Assembly (NCBI GenBank): GCA_026120185.1
Contig: JANUWF010001224.1
Span: 868,001 to 932,000, forward strand
Direction of reading: 5' to 3'
Source: Voacanga thouarsii
Taxonomy: Eukaryota; Streptophyta; Magnoliopsida; Gentianales; Apocynaceae
Length of the DNA stretch: 64,000 nucleotides
Shown one piece after another: positions 22,685-33,435 of the stretch (positions are counted from its first letter, which is position 1; every line of letters begins with the position of its first letter). Below the pieces are notes generated by a model, which was not told where the DNA came from, did not search any database, and saw nothing but the letters and a program-made list of their open reading frames with translations. The position numbers were made by a program, and so were the translations under genes.

Positions 22685-24338
22685 TGTAACACCCCACTAC
22701 TTAGGTCCAACAGGGTCGTGAATGTCGCTCCGTCCATAAGACAAGGGGTCTTATAACTAGGTTACACAAAATAAAATAGAAGAAATACTTTAAAATTAAA
22801 CTTATTATAATCCAAAAATACACGAACAAATCCAAAATAAATTATTTGCTACAATATCTCAAAATAACACATAAGGGAAAATAACAAAGAGTGTTCAAAT
22901 CATAGGCAACAAATCTAACTATTGACCTCCACAGCAGGATCGTCCTGAAAACATAACATAAAATGCGGTGAGATAAAAATCTCAGTAAGCCCATGTGTGC
23001 TTTGAGTGTTTCAGAAAAAACAGTTCATGTATGGAAGTTATAAAAATTTCATAAAAGAAAGTGTTGGCAAGTATTAAATAAATGTTAAAATAAATAGTGG
23101 TGTTTTACTTTTCAAACCATATATGTGCACAATAAATACAACCACTCAAGAGGTAGCTATGGGTTACCACACGTTGGGCCCCATGACCATATAACGGTCA
23201 GAATGCCACACGTTATGCATGCTGACAAAGGTAGGTGTACGGCTTACTAGGTGAGATATTCCTCATTCTCTACACCCACACTTACCGGTTGTCCACTCTG
23301 GAAACACACAGTCCACATGACTGAAACTTGCTAGCTCGGACTGGCATGACCCACCGGACTGGCATCTTATCCGGGAAGGACTTACCCCTTAGAGGTAGTC
23401 ACCTACTGAGAGACTGGCCCTGACCCTTCAAAGACTAGTTCTAGTAGTCTACCCTTATTGAGTACTCAACGTTGCTTGTCCCATTCGGGAGAAAATTGAT
23501 CATACATTGATTTACTTGGAAAGAGCAATTAAGAGTTTCTAAAATTCTTGTCAAAGTTGGGTTTTAGAAAGAGTTTAGCGTTTTGTGTAAAACTGTTTGT
23601 TCAATTTTCAAATGATTTGCTTGACTGAAATAAAAAGGAAAACAGTCCTTAATTGTCTTTTCAAAATGAATGTCCATACACATCGCATTTGGCTTGCCAT
23701 AATAATTTTTGGTCTTCACATAATTCCATGCAGGAACTTACCTGATCATTTGCTTGCTCGAACTAAAAAATCCTCTAAGGTTGACCTAACCCCACCTGAG
23801 GTAAACACAAGACATAAGATTATACTCGAGCTATACTCGCTTACATAAACAATTCCTAATTCAACTAATTACAATCATGACCTTAATGTCCTAAGTTTTA
23901 AAGTTAGATGATAAAAAATTTTATAAAATAAGTTTAGCTTGATAAGTCAAAATAAGTAAAGGTTGTAAAATAATTACTAATAAGTTATGTGTTCAAATAA
24001 TAAATCTTGAGTGTTATTATTAATAAAAAAAAACTAGTGTTTGAATATTGAATAATATTAAGTCCTAAATAATATTAATAAATGGTAATTTTTAAATAGT
24101 ATTATTATAAATAAATAATAAATTACAATTAATTTTTAATTAATAAATAGTAAATAATTAGTAGTAAATAAAATTAATAATAAATGAATTGTATTAAATT
24201 TTTTATTAATAGATAACAAATAAATTTTAATATAAATAATATTTATGAATATAGGTAAAAGTTTAAACTATGGTCTACAAGGTCATTAATATTTTATTTT
24301 TTTTATTAATGATTATATAAAAGACCTTATTTATTACT

Positions 24339-24378
<40 letters not shown>

Positions 24379-24379
24379 T
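24339..24379. repeat. (CA)n-(TA)n compound microsatellite
   Basis: An alternating AC run (24339-24362) continues as an AT run to 24379. Confidence 0.95.
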
Positions 24380-25080
24380 ATTGGTAATAAAAGATATTAT
24401 TTATTTGACTAGTAAAATATCAATATTTTATTTAATATTCCAGTTCCAAAACTTCCTAGGAATTTTGAAATCTTTAGAGAAAAATATAGTAATAATTTTA
24501 ATTAAGGTAATAAAATTTGTTACTAAAAATAACTTAGGATTAACAAGGAAATAATGATGATTTTCCTATTGCTAAACAAGATTCATGAACACATTCTCCA
24601 ATATCAAACAATAGACTAATCCATTCATGAACATAGGCTTAAATCAACACATACTATCACATGACCAAATCCTTACTAGGCATAATCATCAATCATGGCT
24701 TCAACGGAAATAAGAACATAAAAATCCTATTCACCATATGTGTCATAACATCTAACATGCTTTAAACATCCATAATTCTCCTAATACATGATGAACATAC
24801 ATTGATTCTCAAGAAAATCCATATAGCTTACTCAAGCACAACCATTCTCATGTCCTAATCCCAACCCCTTCATTTACATGCATACACTCAATCCCCCATT
24901 TATATTATTTTCTTCCTATCGACATCTAAGAGACATGAATGCAGAATTAAAAAGGAGGATTAAGGAGAAATACTTGATTGATAATTACTTCGATGAAGAC
25001 TTAAGAAGGTCCACGCGATTGAGAGTCATGAATTATCCAAGAGCACAAAAATAGCCATGGTTGTTGATCAACCATTTTGG

Positions 25081-25082
<2 letters not shown>

Positions 25083-25115
<33 letters not shown>
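25083..25115. repeat. (GA)n microsatellite
   Basis: About sixteen GA dinucleotides. Confidence 0.95.
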
Positions 25116-25116
<1 letters not shown>

Positions 25117-25854
25117 ATTAGTAGGGTGCATTAAAGGTTGAATGGAAGAAGATGGACAAAGGAGTTGTTTTTAGTTACCTTGATGATGTTCCTGAGACTT
25201 CAAGAAAAAAACTAGTTTTGATCTGAATGCAAATTCTTGTTTTCAAGATTTGGTGTTATAAATACCAGAAATGAACACTAGGGAGTATGTAGGAGTAATC
25301 TGGAGTATTTGAGAGGGATTGGAGGTGTTTAGAGTGGGTTTTGGCTTGAAGAGATGTAGTGTGTATTCTTGGTGAAAATGGAGAGAGTTTGAGAAAAATG
25401 TGCACGAAATCTGGGAGAATGCTGGCCGAATGATTTAGGGAGTTTAGGAGTTTCGGTTTTTAGCTTAGAGAGGAAGAGAATAATCTGATTTGTTTGAAAT
25501 TCAAATGGAGGGAGTTGAGGAGTGGTTTGAGGTATAGGACATGTTAATGGTGGTTGATTGATGGAGGTTTCTTTGAGCTTCAATGGAGCCGGATGGACTG
25601 GTTTGTTTTGCTGAAATGAATGAAGACTGATAAGGCTTTAAGACTAGTCGAAAGTTAGAGCTTAATGGCAGAGGAATTTCTAGTTGTGTAGCTTAATACA
25701 AGGGTGTTTTCATGGAGCAAAATTCTGGAAAATTTTAAAGTTCAAATGTAGTTTGAATGGAGTGATCTTAGGAGATATTTGAGGTGTGGTTATGGAGTCC
25801 AAGTGTTTAAGGTAAGTGGAGAGGTTAATGGTGTTCAGTTCATGGCTGAACAAG

Positions 25855-27737
25855 TGATGAGTATTTATTTAGGTATAAAAATCATATAAAAATAAGTACA
25901 TTCCCAATCAAGTTTAAATTAAAACGTTAACCCCAAATTATACATATGAGCAAGCGTACTCATCATTAACATAGCATATAGTTCAAATGAGTGTTGATCC
26001 TCCAAGAATAAGTATACATTAATCCATTTTCTTTCATTGTTTAACTGACTCAATAAAGTGAAAAAGAAATAAAAAGAAAAAATAAAATAAAAGAATATAT
26101 ACATGTCAAGAATGGAGAATTGTGTAACTCAAATCATTATTTTGACAAATATGATCTTAAAGTACCCAATCTTTATCATAACTAATTATTCTCTTGGCAT
26201 CATGAATGATTAAGATAGATTCACTTCTTTTTCAATCCATGGAATCACCATCTTCTAGACAAATTAGCCTCACATATCATGTCGCAACTAATTCACCCAA
26301 AATATGCATTAAACATAATCTTTGTTTAAATTTTCATATCCTGGCAAACTTAAAATATGAAATTAACAATGAATTCATATCCTGGTAGACATCAATTAAC
26401 CTTTAATTACTCAATTCTTAGCAATTAACCATTTGTCCAAGCAAGTTAAGAGACAACAAATATGAAATTAATAAATTGAGACCACCATCAACCTATTTTT
26501 CCAAGTAAGTTAATGGAAAGAAACATTCAACTAATCTCGTAATTAGTATAAGTAATTAAATACCAAGAATAACAATTAATTAATTAATCAAAAGATCAAA
26601 GTAACCCTAAAAATCATGAATACCTAAAACAGTGTTAAATTATAATAAAACAATTAATACATCATTGTTCAAGAAAAGAAAACAAAGTAAAAAGAAAGCA
26701 TTCATAGATAAGCCTCATTATTTTTCCTTTGTAGACCCTCTTGCACAATCCTCCTTGAACTATTTCTCTTGAGAAAATATTGGTGATGCACTCCAAAATA
26801 AATCTAAGTCTCTACATTGTGCACCTTCCTTTCCTAGGGTACATTAGCCTTTATTTATAGTCTTACAAAGTTTCTAAAAGAATCCTAAGTAAAGAAAAAG
26901 TAATTACCTAAAAATAATCCAATACCAAAAAGGAGTAATAAAATTGCTAAATAAAAGTCTAAATAAAAACTAAATAAAACTAAGGAAAAGAATCCACCGC
27001 CTTTGACTTTGTAAATTGGAAACCAATTTTGACTACAATTTGAAATCTTGATTTTTGGCTGTTGTCTTCTTGTCGTTTTCTGTTGAAGATTGTAGAATTC
27101 GACTTCCAATCAAGCCGTGACATTCTTTGTTTGCTATCGGCTTAATTGAGCCGCTTTCTTTTCATGCTCAGCCACCGAAGCTGCTTCTTCTTCTTTTGTT
27201 TTGCATTTATCTTTTGCAGCCCCCTTTTGTTGACTTTACTTTGCATTGGCCCCACCGAAACTGTTTCTTTCTTTTCTGTTGCTTTTGCAGTCCAAAATTC
27301 CTTTGATGCTTCTTTTCTTGCCGTCGGCTCAATTGAGCCATGAAGTAAGCCACCAAATTTCAATGTCCCTTTCTTCCTTTTGCTTTTGTTTCCTTGGCTG
27401 ACCGAACTCTATATTTTTCTTTCTTCTTGCTGTTGTTTCCTTAGCTGACCGAATTTCATCTTTTGATTTCCAATTTCAATGACCTTGTTTCATTCAATTT
27501 CTTTTTCCCTTCCAGTGGAAGATCGACGCTGGCTCCCCTTTTTGGGCTGGTGTTGATCTTGTTCTGGAAAATTACCCAATTAGCTTCAATTTTTCCTTAT
27601 TTTTGCATAAAATTAAATAAAAGCATTTTTATAAGGGAAATATCAAATAGGAAGGAATACGACTAGTTATTTCAAAAAATGTATTACAAAATAGCCTCAA
27701 ATAATTAGGAAAAATATGACTAATTTAGGCCCTATCA
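25855..27737. mobile_element. solo LTR of Athila type nested in the gypsy LTR
   Basis: It starts TGATGAGTATTTATTTAGG and ends GGCCCTATCA, with TSD ACAAG on both sides (25850-25854 and 27738-27742). The first 100 bp (shared GGTATAAAAATCATATAAAA and CAAATTAAAACG-like blocks) match the LTRs of the complete element at 54315-63030. It is longer (1.88 kb against about 1.5 kb) and clearly diverged in its second half, so it is a related subfamily. No internal region is present. Confidence 0.88.
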
Positions 27738-28583
27738 ACAAGGTTCATTTTACAGAGGTTTGAGGGTGGTTTTTTCGATCTAGGCCTAAGGGAACAAAGT
27801 TAAAATTTTTCTGGTTTCATGGTGTTCAAGGCTTCGAATGGTTTGCTGAATTTCTGTGCAGTATTTCTGCAATTCTTCAGCTCAATTTGCAGAGGATTTG
27901 AAGAGGTGTTTGAGGGTCTTTTAAGGCTGGTTTCCAGCCTTCTTTCTGGAGGAAAAGCATAGGAGTTTTGCTGGTTTGATGACAGAAGAAAACAACTTCG
28001 TTTCCAGGTTGAATGACAGCGAAACTGCCCAGAATTTTTTTCTAGTTTGTGCAGTTTTTGTGCAGTTCGAATTTGCACTGAAATTTCAGTCTTCAAGTTG
28101 TATGAATTGGTCATTTTTCTGGCAGTAAACAAGCAAAGAAATCTAGCTGAGTCTTTCAAAATTTAGGCTGCTCAAAAATTTGAAAAATTTTCAGGTTTCC
28201 TTCATCAAGAATATGAACACTATGAAGATGAATTTAAAGGTTCTACCATGGTAATTGATTTCCCTTGAGAACCCTTCCTAATTCATCTCCTATTTTCTAT
28301 CAATCCACCACCTTCCAAGATCAATATTTGAATTTCAAAGCCAAGAAATCCTTATAGAATTTTCTGAAATTAAAAGATGAATTTTGAACAATTTAAATTG
28401 TGAAGATGTTAGGACAAGCTAGAGGTAATAAAAGGATAAGAATTCCTCTAGAATTCTTTTTAGGACATGATGATAGGATTAAGACATTCTCTTCATATCT
28501 TCCCTAGGACAACATTCCTATTTTTATGGAATGTAAGAAAACAAAAATTTCAAACTTATCTAAGATAATCATGAATAAAACTT

Positions 28584-28650
28584 AAGTGACGGGATTTGAA
28601 GTCATAATCTTAGAGATTAATTTCAAAGCTCTCACCACTAAACCACAAGA
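28584..28650 (-). repeat. tRNA-like A/B-box segment (possible SINE head)
   Basis: On the minus strand TGGTTTAGTGGTGAG (near 28645-28631) resembles a tRNA A box. ACTTCAAATCCC (near 28602-28591) resembles a B box at about the right spacing. No cloverleaf could be completed and no poly-A or TSD was fixed, so this is at most a decayed tRNA-derived repeat within the LTR. Confidence 0.35.
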
Positions 28651-28902
28651 ACTCTTGTTCTTATTTTCTCACCCAAATATTCTTCTTATTTAATCCTTAA
28701 GCTATCTTCCTATTTTGTCCTCAAGCAAAATTACCATTTTACCCTTCCTACTCAATAAGCATAACTAAACCTTTTAACCTATAAATCATAATTCTAAAGC
28801 ACATAAAGTTATTCAAAAAAATATGTATTCATGCAAAATAATATGATATGCATCCCAACCCCCTTACTCTAGGGTTGGCTTTAGGTGGGGTTTCACATCT
28901 CG

Positions 28903-29225
28903 AATCCTTGATGGGTTCCTTCACTCAATTCAAGTTAAATTACAACATGAACAAGTTAAACATGGGTTTAACGGAGTTGATAAAGGAGCTCCAGGTGGTA
29001 GAGAAGGTCATGAAGCCACAAGCTAAAGCTATGATGGCCTCTTCTTCGAGAACTGGGCCAAGCCCAGAAAGTTCAAGAAGAAGAAGGGTAATGCAGTGCA
29101 CCAGCCCAAGTCCCAGCCCAAAGATAAACCCAAGGGTAAATACTTCAAGTATGGGAAGAAGGGACACTGGAAAAAAGAATGTCCAGATCTTCAGGCCAAG
29201 AAAAGTCCCACATGCAATATTCTCT
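28903..29225 (+). pseudogene. copia gag, 3' part with zinc knuckle
   Basis: It resumes the gag helix (SFTQFKLNYNMNKLNMGLTE, then a lysine-rich linker) after the LTR insertion. The nucleocapsid zinc knuckle lies at 29141-29182. The family pattern is C-x2-C-x4-H-x4-C, but both leading cysteines now read tyrosine (TAC at 29141, TAT at 29150); the histidine (29165) and last cysteine (29180) remain. A frameshift separates the helix frame from the knuckle frame. The protein would have packaged the element RNA; this copy cannot. Confidence 0.82.
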
Positions 29226-29794
29226 ATTTAGAGTCTATATCAATGGTTGGATCAACTTCCACTTAGATTGTTGATTCAAGAGTCACTGACCATATCTATA
29301 ACTCTTTGTAGGGGTTTAGAAAGATTAGAAGACTCCAGAAGGGCAAGTATAGACTACACATGAAAAATAGAGCATAAGTTTGGGCCCTTGCTGCGGGAAA
29401 ACTGGAACTTACTTTTGATTGTAATAGAATAGTTATTTTGAAGGATATTTTATTTTTTCATGGTTTTAGACAAAATTTGGTTTCAGTTACAAAATTAATA
29501 AATCAAGGATATTCTATTTATTTCAATTCTGGCATTACTATCAGTAGAAATGGAGAAGTTATATGCATTGGACATATGTATGAAAATCTTTTCTTCATTA
29601 ATTCTATTAACAATCAATTGAATAACGTTTGATCTGAACTTTTAAATAGAAAGAAAAAGACCAATATCAATGACTCATACTTATGGCATATAAGGTTGGG
29701 TCATATTAACTTAATCAGGATTTAGAGATTAATCCATGATAGGTCTTTAGGCTCATTGAGGTTGAAAAGTTGGCTTTAGTGTGAATCATGTCTA
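29226..29794 (+). pseudogene. copia protease and pre-integrase zinc region
   Basis: The aspartic protease active site, normally DSG(A/C)T, reads DSRVT at 29273-29287, so the invariant glycine is lost. Downstream, 29438-29632 reads GFRQNLVSVTKLINQGYSI, the usual protease C-terminal region of this lineage. SYLWHIRLGHIN near 29670-29710 is the gag_pre-integrase HHCC zinc motif. Several stops interrupt it. Confidence 0.8.
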
Positions 29795-30430
29795 ATGGAA
29801 AAAGTGACCAAAAGGTCCTTTACCCAAAACGCAGATAGAGCTAAGGGAGCACTGAGTCTTGTTCACGCTGATGTGTGTGGTCCTTTGTCTACACCAGTTA
29901 AAAGGGGATTTGAGTACTTAATCACTTTCACAGATGATTGTACAAGGTATGGTTATGTTTATTTGATGAGATGCAAGTCTGTCTCTTTTGGCAAGTTTAA
30001 AGAGTTTAAGGCTAAAGTGGAGCGTCGGACAGGTAAACCAATCAAGACCTTACAATTAGATCATAGCGGAGAATATCTCCTTGGTGAATTCAAGGATTAC
30101 ATGGTACATCATGGGATAGTATCCCAACTCTCTGCTTCGGAAACACTCCATCAGAATAGAGTAGCTGAGAAAAAGAATAGGACATTGATGGAAATGGTCC
30201 GAAGTATGATATCTCATGCTACTCTTCTAGTATCTTTTTGGAAATATATCCTAGAAACAGTAGCAGCATATATTTTGAATTTGGTGCCTTCCAAGTCAAT
30301 ACCTAGGACACCCTATGAGATGTGGATTGGGAGTAAGCCAAGTCTAAATCATCTCATGGGGTTGTCCAACTTATGTACTGATCAAGAGAACCAAGTTAGA
30401 ACCAAGATCAGAATTATGCTATTTTATTAG
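29795..30430 (+). pseudogene. copia integrase core
   Basis: A 211-codon open stretch covering the DDE integrase core. HADVCGP carries the first catalytic aspartate and TFTDDCTRYGYVYLM the conserved second block. NRVAEKKNRTLMEMVRSM carries the glutamate block, where the usual N-G-V-A-E has Arg for Gly. It then continues into SFWKYILETVAAYILNLVPSK. After about residue 190 a frameshift moves the reading frame; the expected CPTYVLIKR... continues in another frame at 30360-30480. Integrase would insert the cDNA; this copy is disrupted at its C-terminus. Confidence 0.9.
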
Positions 30431-30753
30431 GTATCCAAAAGCTACAAAGTGTGATTACTTTTATCATTCAAATAAGCAAAAGGTACTTGTGAGTACTAGT
30501 GCTAGATACTTGGAGGATGAACAAAGTACATCCACTAAAGGTTTGACAAGGTTAGAACTCGAAGAGAAGTTATTTTCTGAATCAACTTCTCATAACCTGA
30601 TTATAGAACAAAAAGAGGCACAGCCTCAGGAACCTATACAAATAGAGTCTCGTCGTAGTGGGAGGATATCTAGAGTTCTAGAAAGATGGACTGAAGAGGC
30701 TCTTGACCTAGTCTTTGACTATCAGGAACAAGATCCCACTAAATACAAGGAGG
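30431..30753 (+). pseudogene. copia integrase C-terminus and linker
   Basis: It reads YPKATKC-like, then STSARYLEDEQST, an acidic linker, SRRSGRISRV and DPTKYKE, the standard approach to the reverse transcriptase in this family. The same linker occurs on the minus strand at 1550-1730. It stops at 30753 where the hAT element has inserted; the next residues resume at 31866. Confidence 0.85.
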
Positions 30754-31857
30754 TAGGACTTTTCAAACGGTCAATGGTTCAGTTTTCGATTTTTTAAATC
30801 GATTTTTATTTTTTTTTCTGTCCAACCGAACCGAACCGAACATTTCTTAAAACCGAAACAACCAAACCAAAAATCTTTCAATTCGGTTCGGTCTATAACC
30901 GAAAATCAAAATGCTGGCCCATTACCTAAAGCCTAACCGAAAATCAATTAGCTATAGCAGAAAGCTCGATTGCTAATGGGGAAAAAATTGAATTAACCAG
31001 ATTTCAAATTCCAAACAAATCAATCAACGAGTAAAAAATAGCTCAATCAACTATCAAAACTTTCAAAACAAAATTCAGACAAAAAGAGTTCTATGCAAGA
31101 GCCAGTAAACGGACAAGATATCTTGAATGACGCATGATTGAGCTAGAAGTTAATTGAGAACTCGAATTACTTTGGACCAATCCTTAGAGCTACAAAGCTT
31201 CGCCAATTCAATTCTCTCCGCCGCTGTTGACGCCATCTCGGAGGAAGAGCAGTGGAAAGTACACCCAACGAAATGGATCAGACACAGAACACCCAACGCC
31301 TTCTCTGCCTTTTCTGCAGGTTCGTGCCAACCCAGGCATTGCCATTTTAGCGACTTCTCTTTCTCTGCATTCTAATTTGTTTGCTCTTTTCCCAGAAAAA
31401 TTATGATGTTTTTCATCAAATGGAGAATGCGCAGATCTTCTCTGAGTCTCCCCATCTTACAAATGAAGATCTTCTCTAAGGCTTTTGTAGGACTCCTGGG
31501 TTTCGGCGGGTGATCACTCAAACGCTTTCCTTGATTTGTGTTTCTCTCGCACCAACTTTCCGGTAGTAAGGATGGAAGAAGAAAAGCGAAAGGGAAGGGA
31601 GTCGAGAAGAGGAGGAGTCGAGAACGAAAGAGAGAGACTGAAAGAAAGAGTGTTTAGGGAGTTAAGGTTTGGGTTTCAATTGATTTCACAATTTTCCTTT
31701 CCATTTTAAGTTTTAATTTATTAAAAAAATAAATATATAATTTTCAAATTCATATTTCGATTTTTCGGTTCGGTTGAATTTTCTTTTAAACCGAACTCAT
31801 CTATTTGGTTCGGTTCGATTCAAAAAATCGGTTCGAACCATATTTTGAATAGCCCTA
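30754..31857. mobile_element. non-autonomous hAT-type element carrying a host exon
   Basis: The terminal inverted repeats are TAGGACTTTTCAAAC on the left and TAGGGCTATTCAAAA read inward from the right. Flanking 8-bp TSD copies CAAGGAGG (30746-30753) and CGAGGAAG (31858-31865) match at 6 of 8. Eight-base duplication and TAGGG-type ends are typical of hAT elements. Subterminal regions are rich in GGTTCGGTT/AACCGAACC repeats. The 31100-31690 interior is more GC-rich and gene-like and contains an SRFR1-like exon on the minus strand. No transposase is encoded. It interrupts the copia frame exactly between DPTKYKE and EAIVDAD. Confidence 0.85.
31117..31236 (-). pseudogene. SRFR1: captured first coding exon of an SRFR1-like TPR gene
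   Basis: On the minus strand an ATG at 31236 opens MASTAAERIELAKLCSSKDW, then WSKVIRVL, one TAA stop (31152-31150), then LLAQSCVIQDI. This follows the N-terminus of SRFR1, a TPR protein known as a negative regulator of effector-triggered immunity, as I remember it. The match ends where an exon-intron border would be expected. Upstream (31237-31690) a pyrimidine-rich, gene-start-like sequence looks like the captured 5' UTR or promoter. The piece is 40 codons of a protein of about 1,000. Family recognition is from memory. Confidence 0.65.
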
Positions 31858-31865
31858 CGAGGAAG

Positions 31866-32860
31866 CTATTGTTGATGCCGATACAGACCTATGGCATGAA
31901 GCAATGAAAGTCGAGATTGAATCTATGTACTTCGATCAAGTTTAGGATTTGTAGCTTTAGCTGAAGGGATAAAATCCATTGGGTGTAAGTAGGTGTACAA
32001 GAGAAAGAAGGGAGCGGATGGAAATGTGAAAACCTTCAAAGTTAAGCTTGTGGCGAAATGGTATACTCAGAAAAAAGGGATCGACTATGAGGAAATATTT
32101 TTCCCGGTAGCCATGCTAAGTCCATCGGTATCCTTCTTGCCATCGAATGCCATTATGCCTACGAGATATAATAAATGGATGTCAAGATGGCATTTTTAAA
32201 TGGTCATCTTAGTGAAGACATTTATATGTCCCAACTAGAAGGCTTTATTACTAAAGGCCAAGAACATATGATTTGTAAGCTTAAGAAATCCATTTATAGA
32301 CTTAAGCAGGCATCTAGAGTATGGAACATTCGTTTCGATGAGACTGTAAAGTCTTACGATTTCATTTAAAATGAAGATGAATCATGTGTGTATAGGAAAC
32401 TGGAAGGCATAATGTGATTTTTCTTGTCCTGTATGTGGATAATATTCTACTCATTAGAAATGATGTAGAGACATTGTCATCTACTAAGATTTGGCTATCT
32501 AGTCAATTTAATATGAAGGACTTGGGTGAATCCAATTACATTCTTGGGATAAAGCTTCTTAGAAATAGGAAGTAGAGAATGTTTGGTTTATCCCAAACTA
32601 CATATACTGATAAGATGTTGGCCAAGTTCAATATAAACTCATGCAAGGGCGCGTTGATCCCTTATAGATATGGGTTGTATTTTTTTTCAAAGGATTGTCT
32701 AAAGTCTCAAGAAAAAAAGGATAGAATGAGTATGATTCCCTATATTTCAGCTATGGGAAGTCTTATGTATGCCATGCTGTGTACTAGGCCAAATATCTGC
32801 TTTGCCGTAGGCTTAGTTAGCAGATATCAGTCAAACCTCAGGGAGGTTCATTGATAGGCT
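31866..32860 (+). pseudogene. copia reverse transcriptase
   Basis: It starts EAIVDADTDLWHEAMKVEIE and then decays through stops. It runs on in several frames: KTFKVKLVAKWYTQKKGIDYE, MDVKMAFLNGHLSEDIYM, CKLKKSIYRLKQASRVWNIRF, and a catalytic block near 32430-32450 reading LYVDNILLI. The usual YVDD has become YVDN (GAT to AAT at 32441-32443), which removes a catalytic aspartate. 32579-32854 (LSQTTYTDKMLAKFN... MGSLMYAMLCTRPNICFAVG) is the RT C-terminal connection. At least three frameshifts or stops make it inactive. Confidence 0.9.
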
Positions 32861-32926
32861 GTAAAGCATATTTTCAAGTATCTTAAAGGTACAAGAGATT
32901 ATATACTGGTTTACAGGACTGATGAC

Positions 32927-33415
32927 TTGGTTCCTACAGGATACACGGACTCAGACTTCCAAATAGATATGGATGAGAGAAAATCTCCTAGTGGATATGT
33001 CTTCACTTTATCTGGAGGAGCCATTTCATGGAGGAGTATCAATCAATCTTACATTGTTGACTCAACCATGGAAGCTGAATATGTGGCAGCTTCGAAGGCA
33101 TCCAATAAAGTAGTTTGGCTCCGGAAGTTCTTTTTGAAACTTGGAGTCATATCACAAATGGACAAACCAGTTGTGATGTATTGTGACAACACTGGTATAG
33201 TCTCACAATCCAAAGAACCAAGTAACCACAAAAAAGGGAAGCACATAGAGAGGAAGTATCACTTGATCCGAGATTTCATCGAGAGATGGAAAGTTGTGGT
33301 AGAACAGATTACCTTGGAAAATAATTTAGCAGATCCTTTCTCCAAGCTTTTGGTGGAGAGAGTCTTTAGAAGATACTTAGACGCCATAGGGGTGGTCACC
33401 TATAGACTTACTTAG
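32927..33415 (+). pseudogene. copia RNase H
   Basis: A 162-codon open stretch with the copia RNase H order: GYTDSDFQIDMDERKSPSGY, SWRSINQS, STMEAEYVAASKAS, VMYCDNTGIVSQSKEPSNHK, KHIERKYHLIRD, then NNLADPFSKLL and the C-terminal VERVFRRYLDAIGV. The catalytic D-E-D residues (TDSD, EAEY, CDN) are all present. It is the best preserved part of the polyprotein but has no start of its own. It would degrade the RNA strand during reverse transcription. Confidence 0.9.
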
Positions 33416-33422
33416 TCGTAGT

Positions 33423-33435
33423 GCAAGTAAGAGAT
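33423..33435 (+). promoter_or_regulatory. polypurine tract of the copia element
   Basis: GCAAGTAAGAGAT stands just inside the 3' LTR. It corresponds to the GCAAGTGGGAGAT tract usual in this lineage, which primes plus-strand synthesis. Confidence 0.75.

Larger units (their letters stand above)
22685..28897. mobile_element. solo LTR, Ty3/gypsy type, inserted in copia gag
   Basis: It begins TGTAACACCCCACTAC and ends GGGGTTTCACA, with a perfect 5-bp TSD TCTCG (22680-22684 and 28898-28902). Removing it and one TSD copy rejoins gag in order. Minus the nested Athila-type LTR it is about 4.3 kb with no coding domains, so it is a single LTR. Its 22900-23500 section resembles 11100-11820 and 45280-45590/49340-49700. 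It holds a (CA)n/(TA)n run at 24339-24379 and a (GA)n run at 25083-25115. Confidence 0.88.

Noticed and set aside
22449..22697. 82-codon minus-strand frame
   Set aside because: It is antisense to copia gag.
27800..28159. 119-codon minus-strand frame
   Set aside because: It lies in gypsy LTR sequence and has no domain or homologue in the other LTRs.
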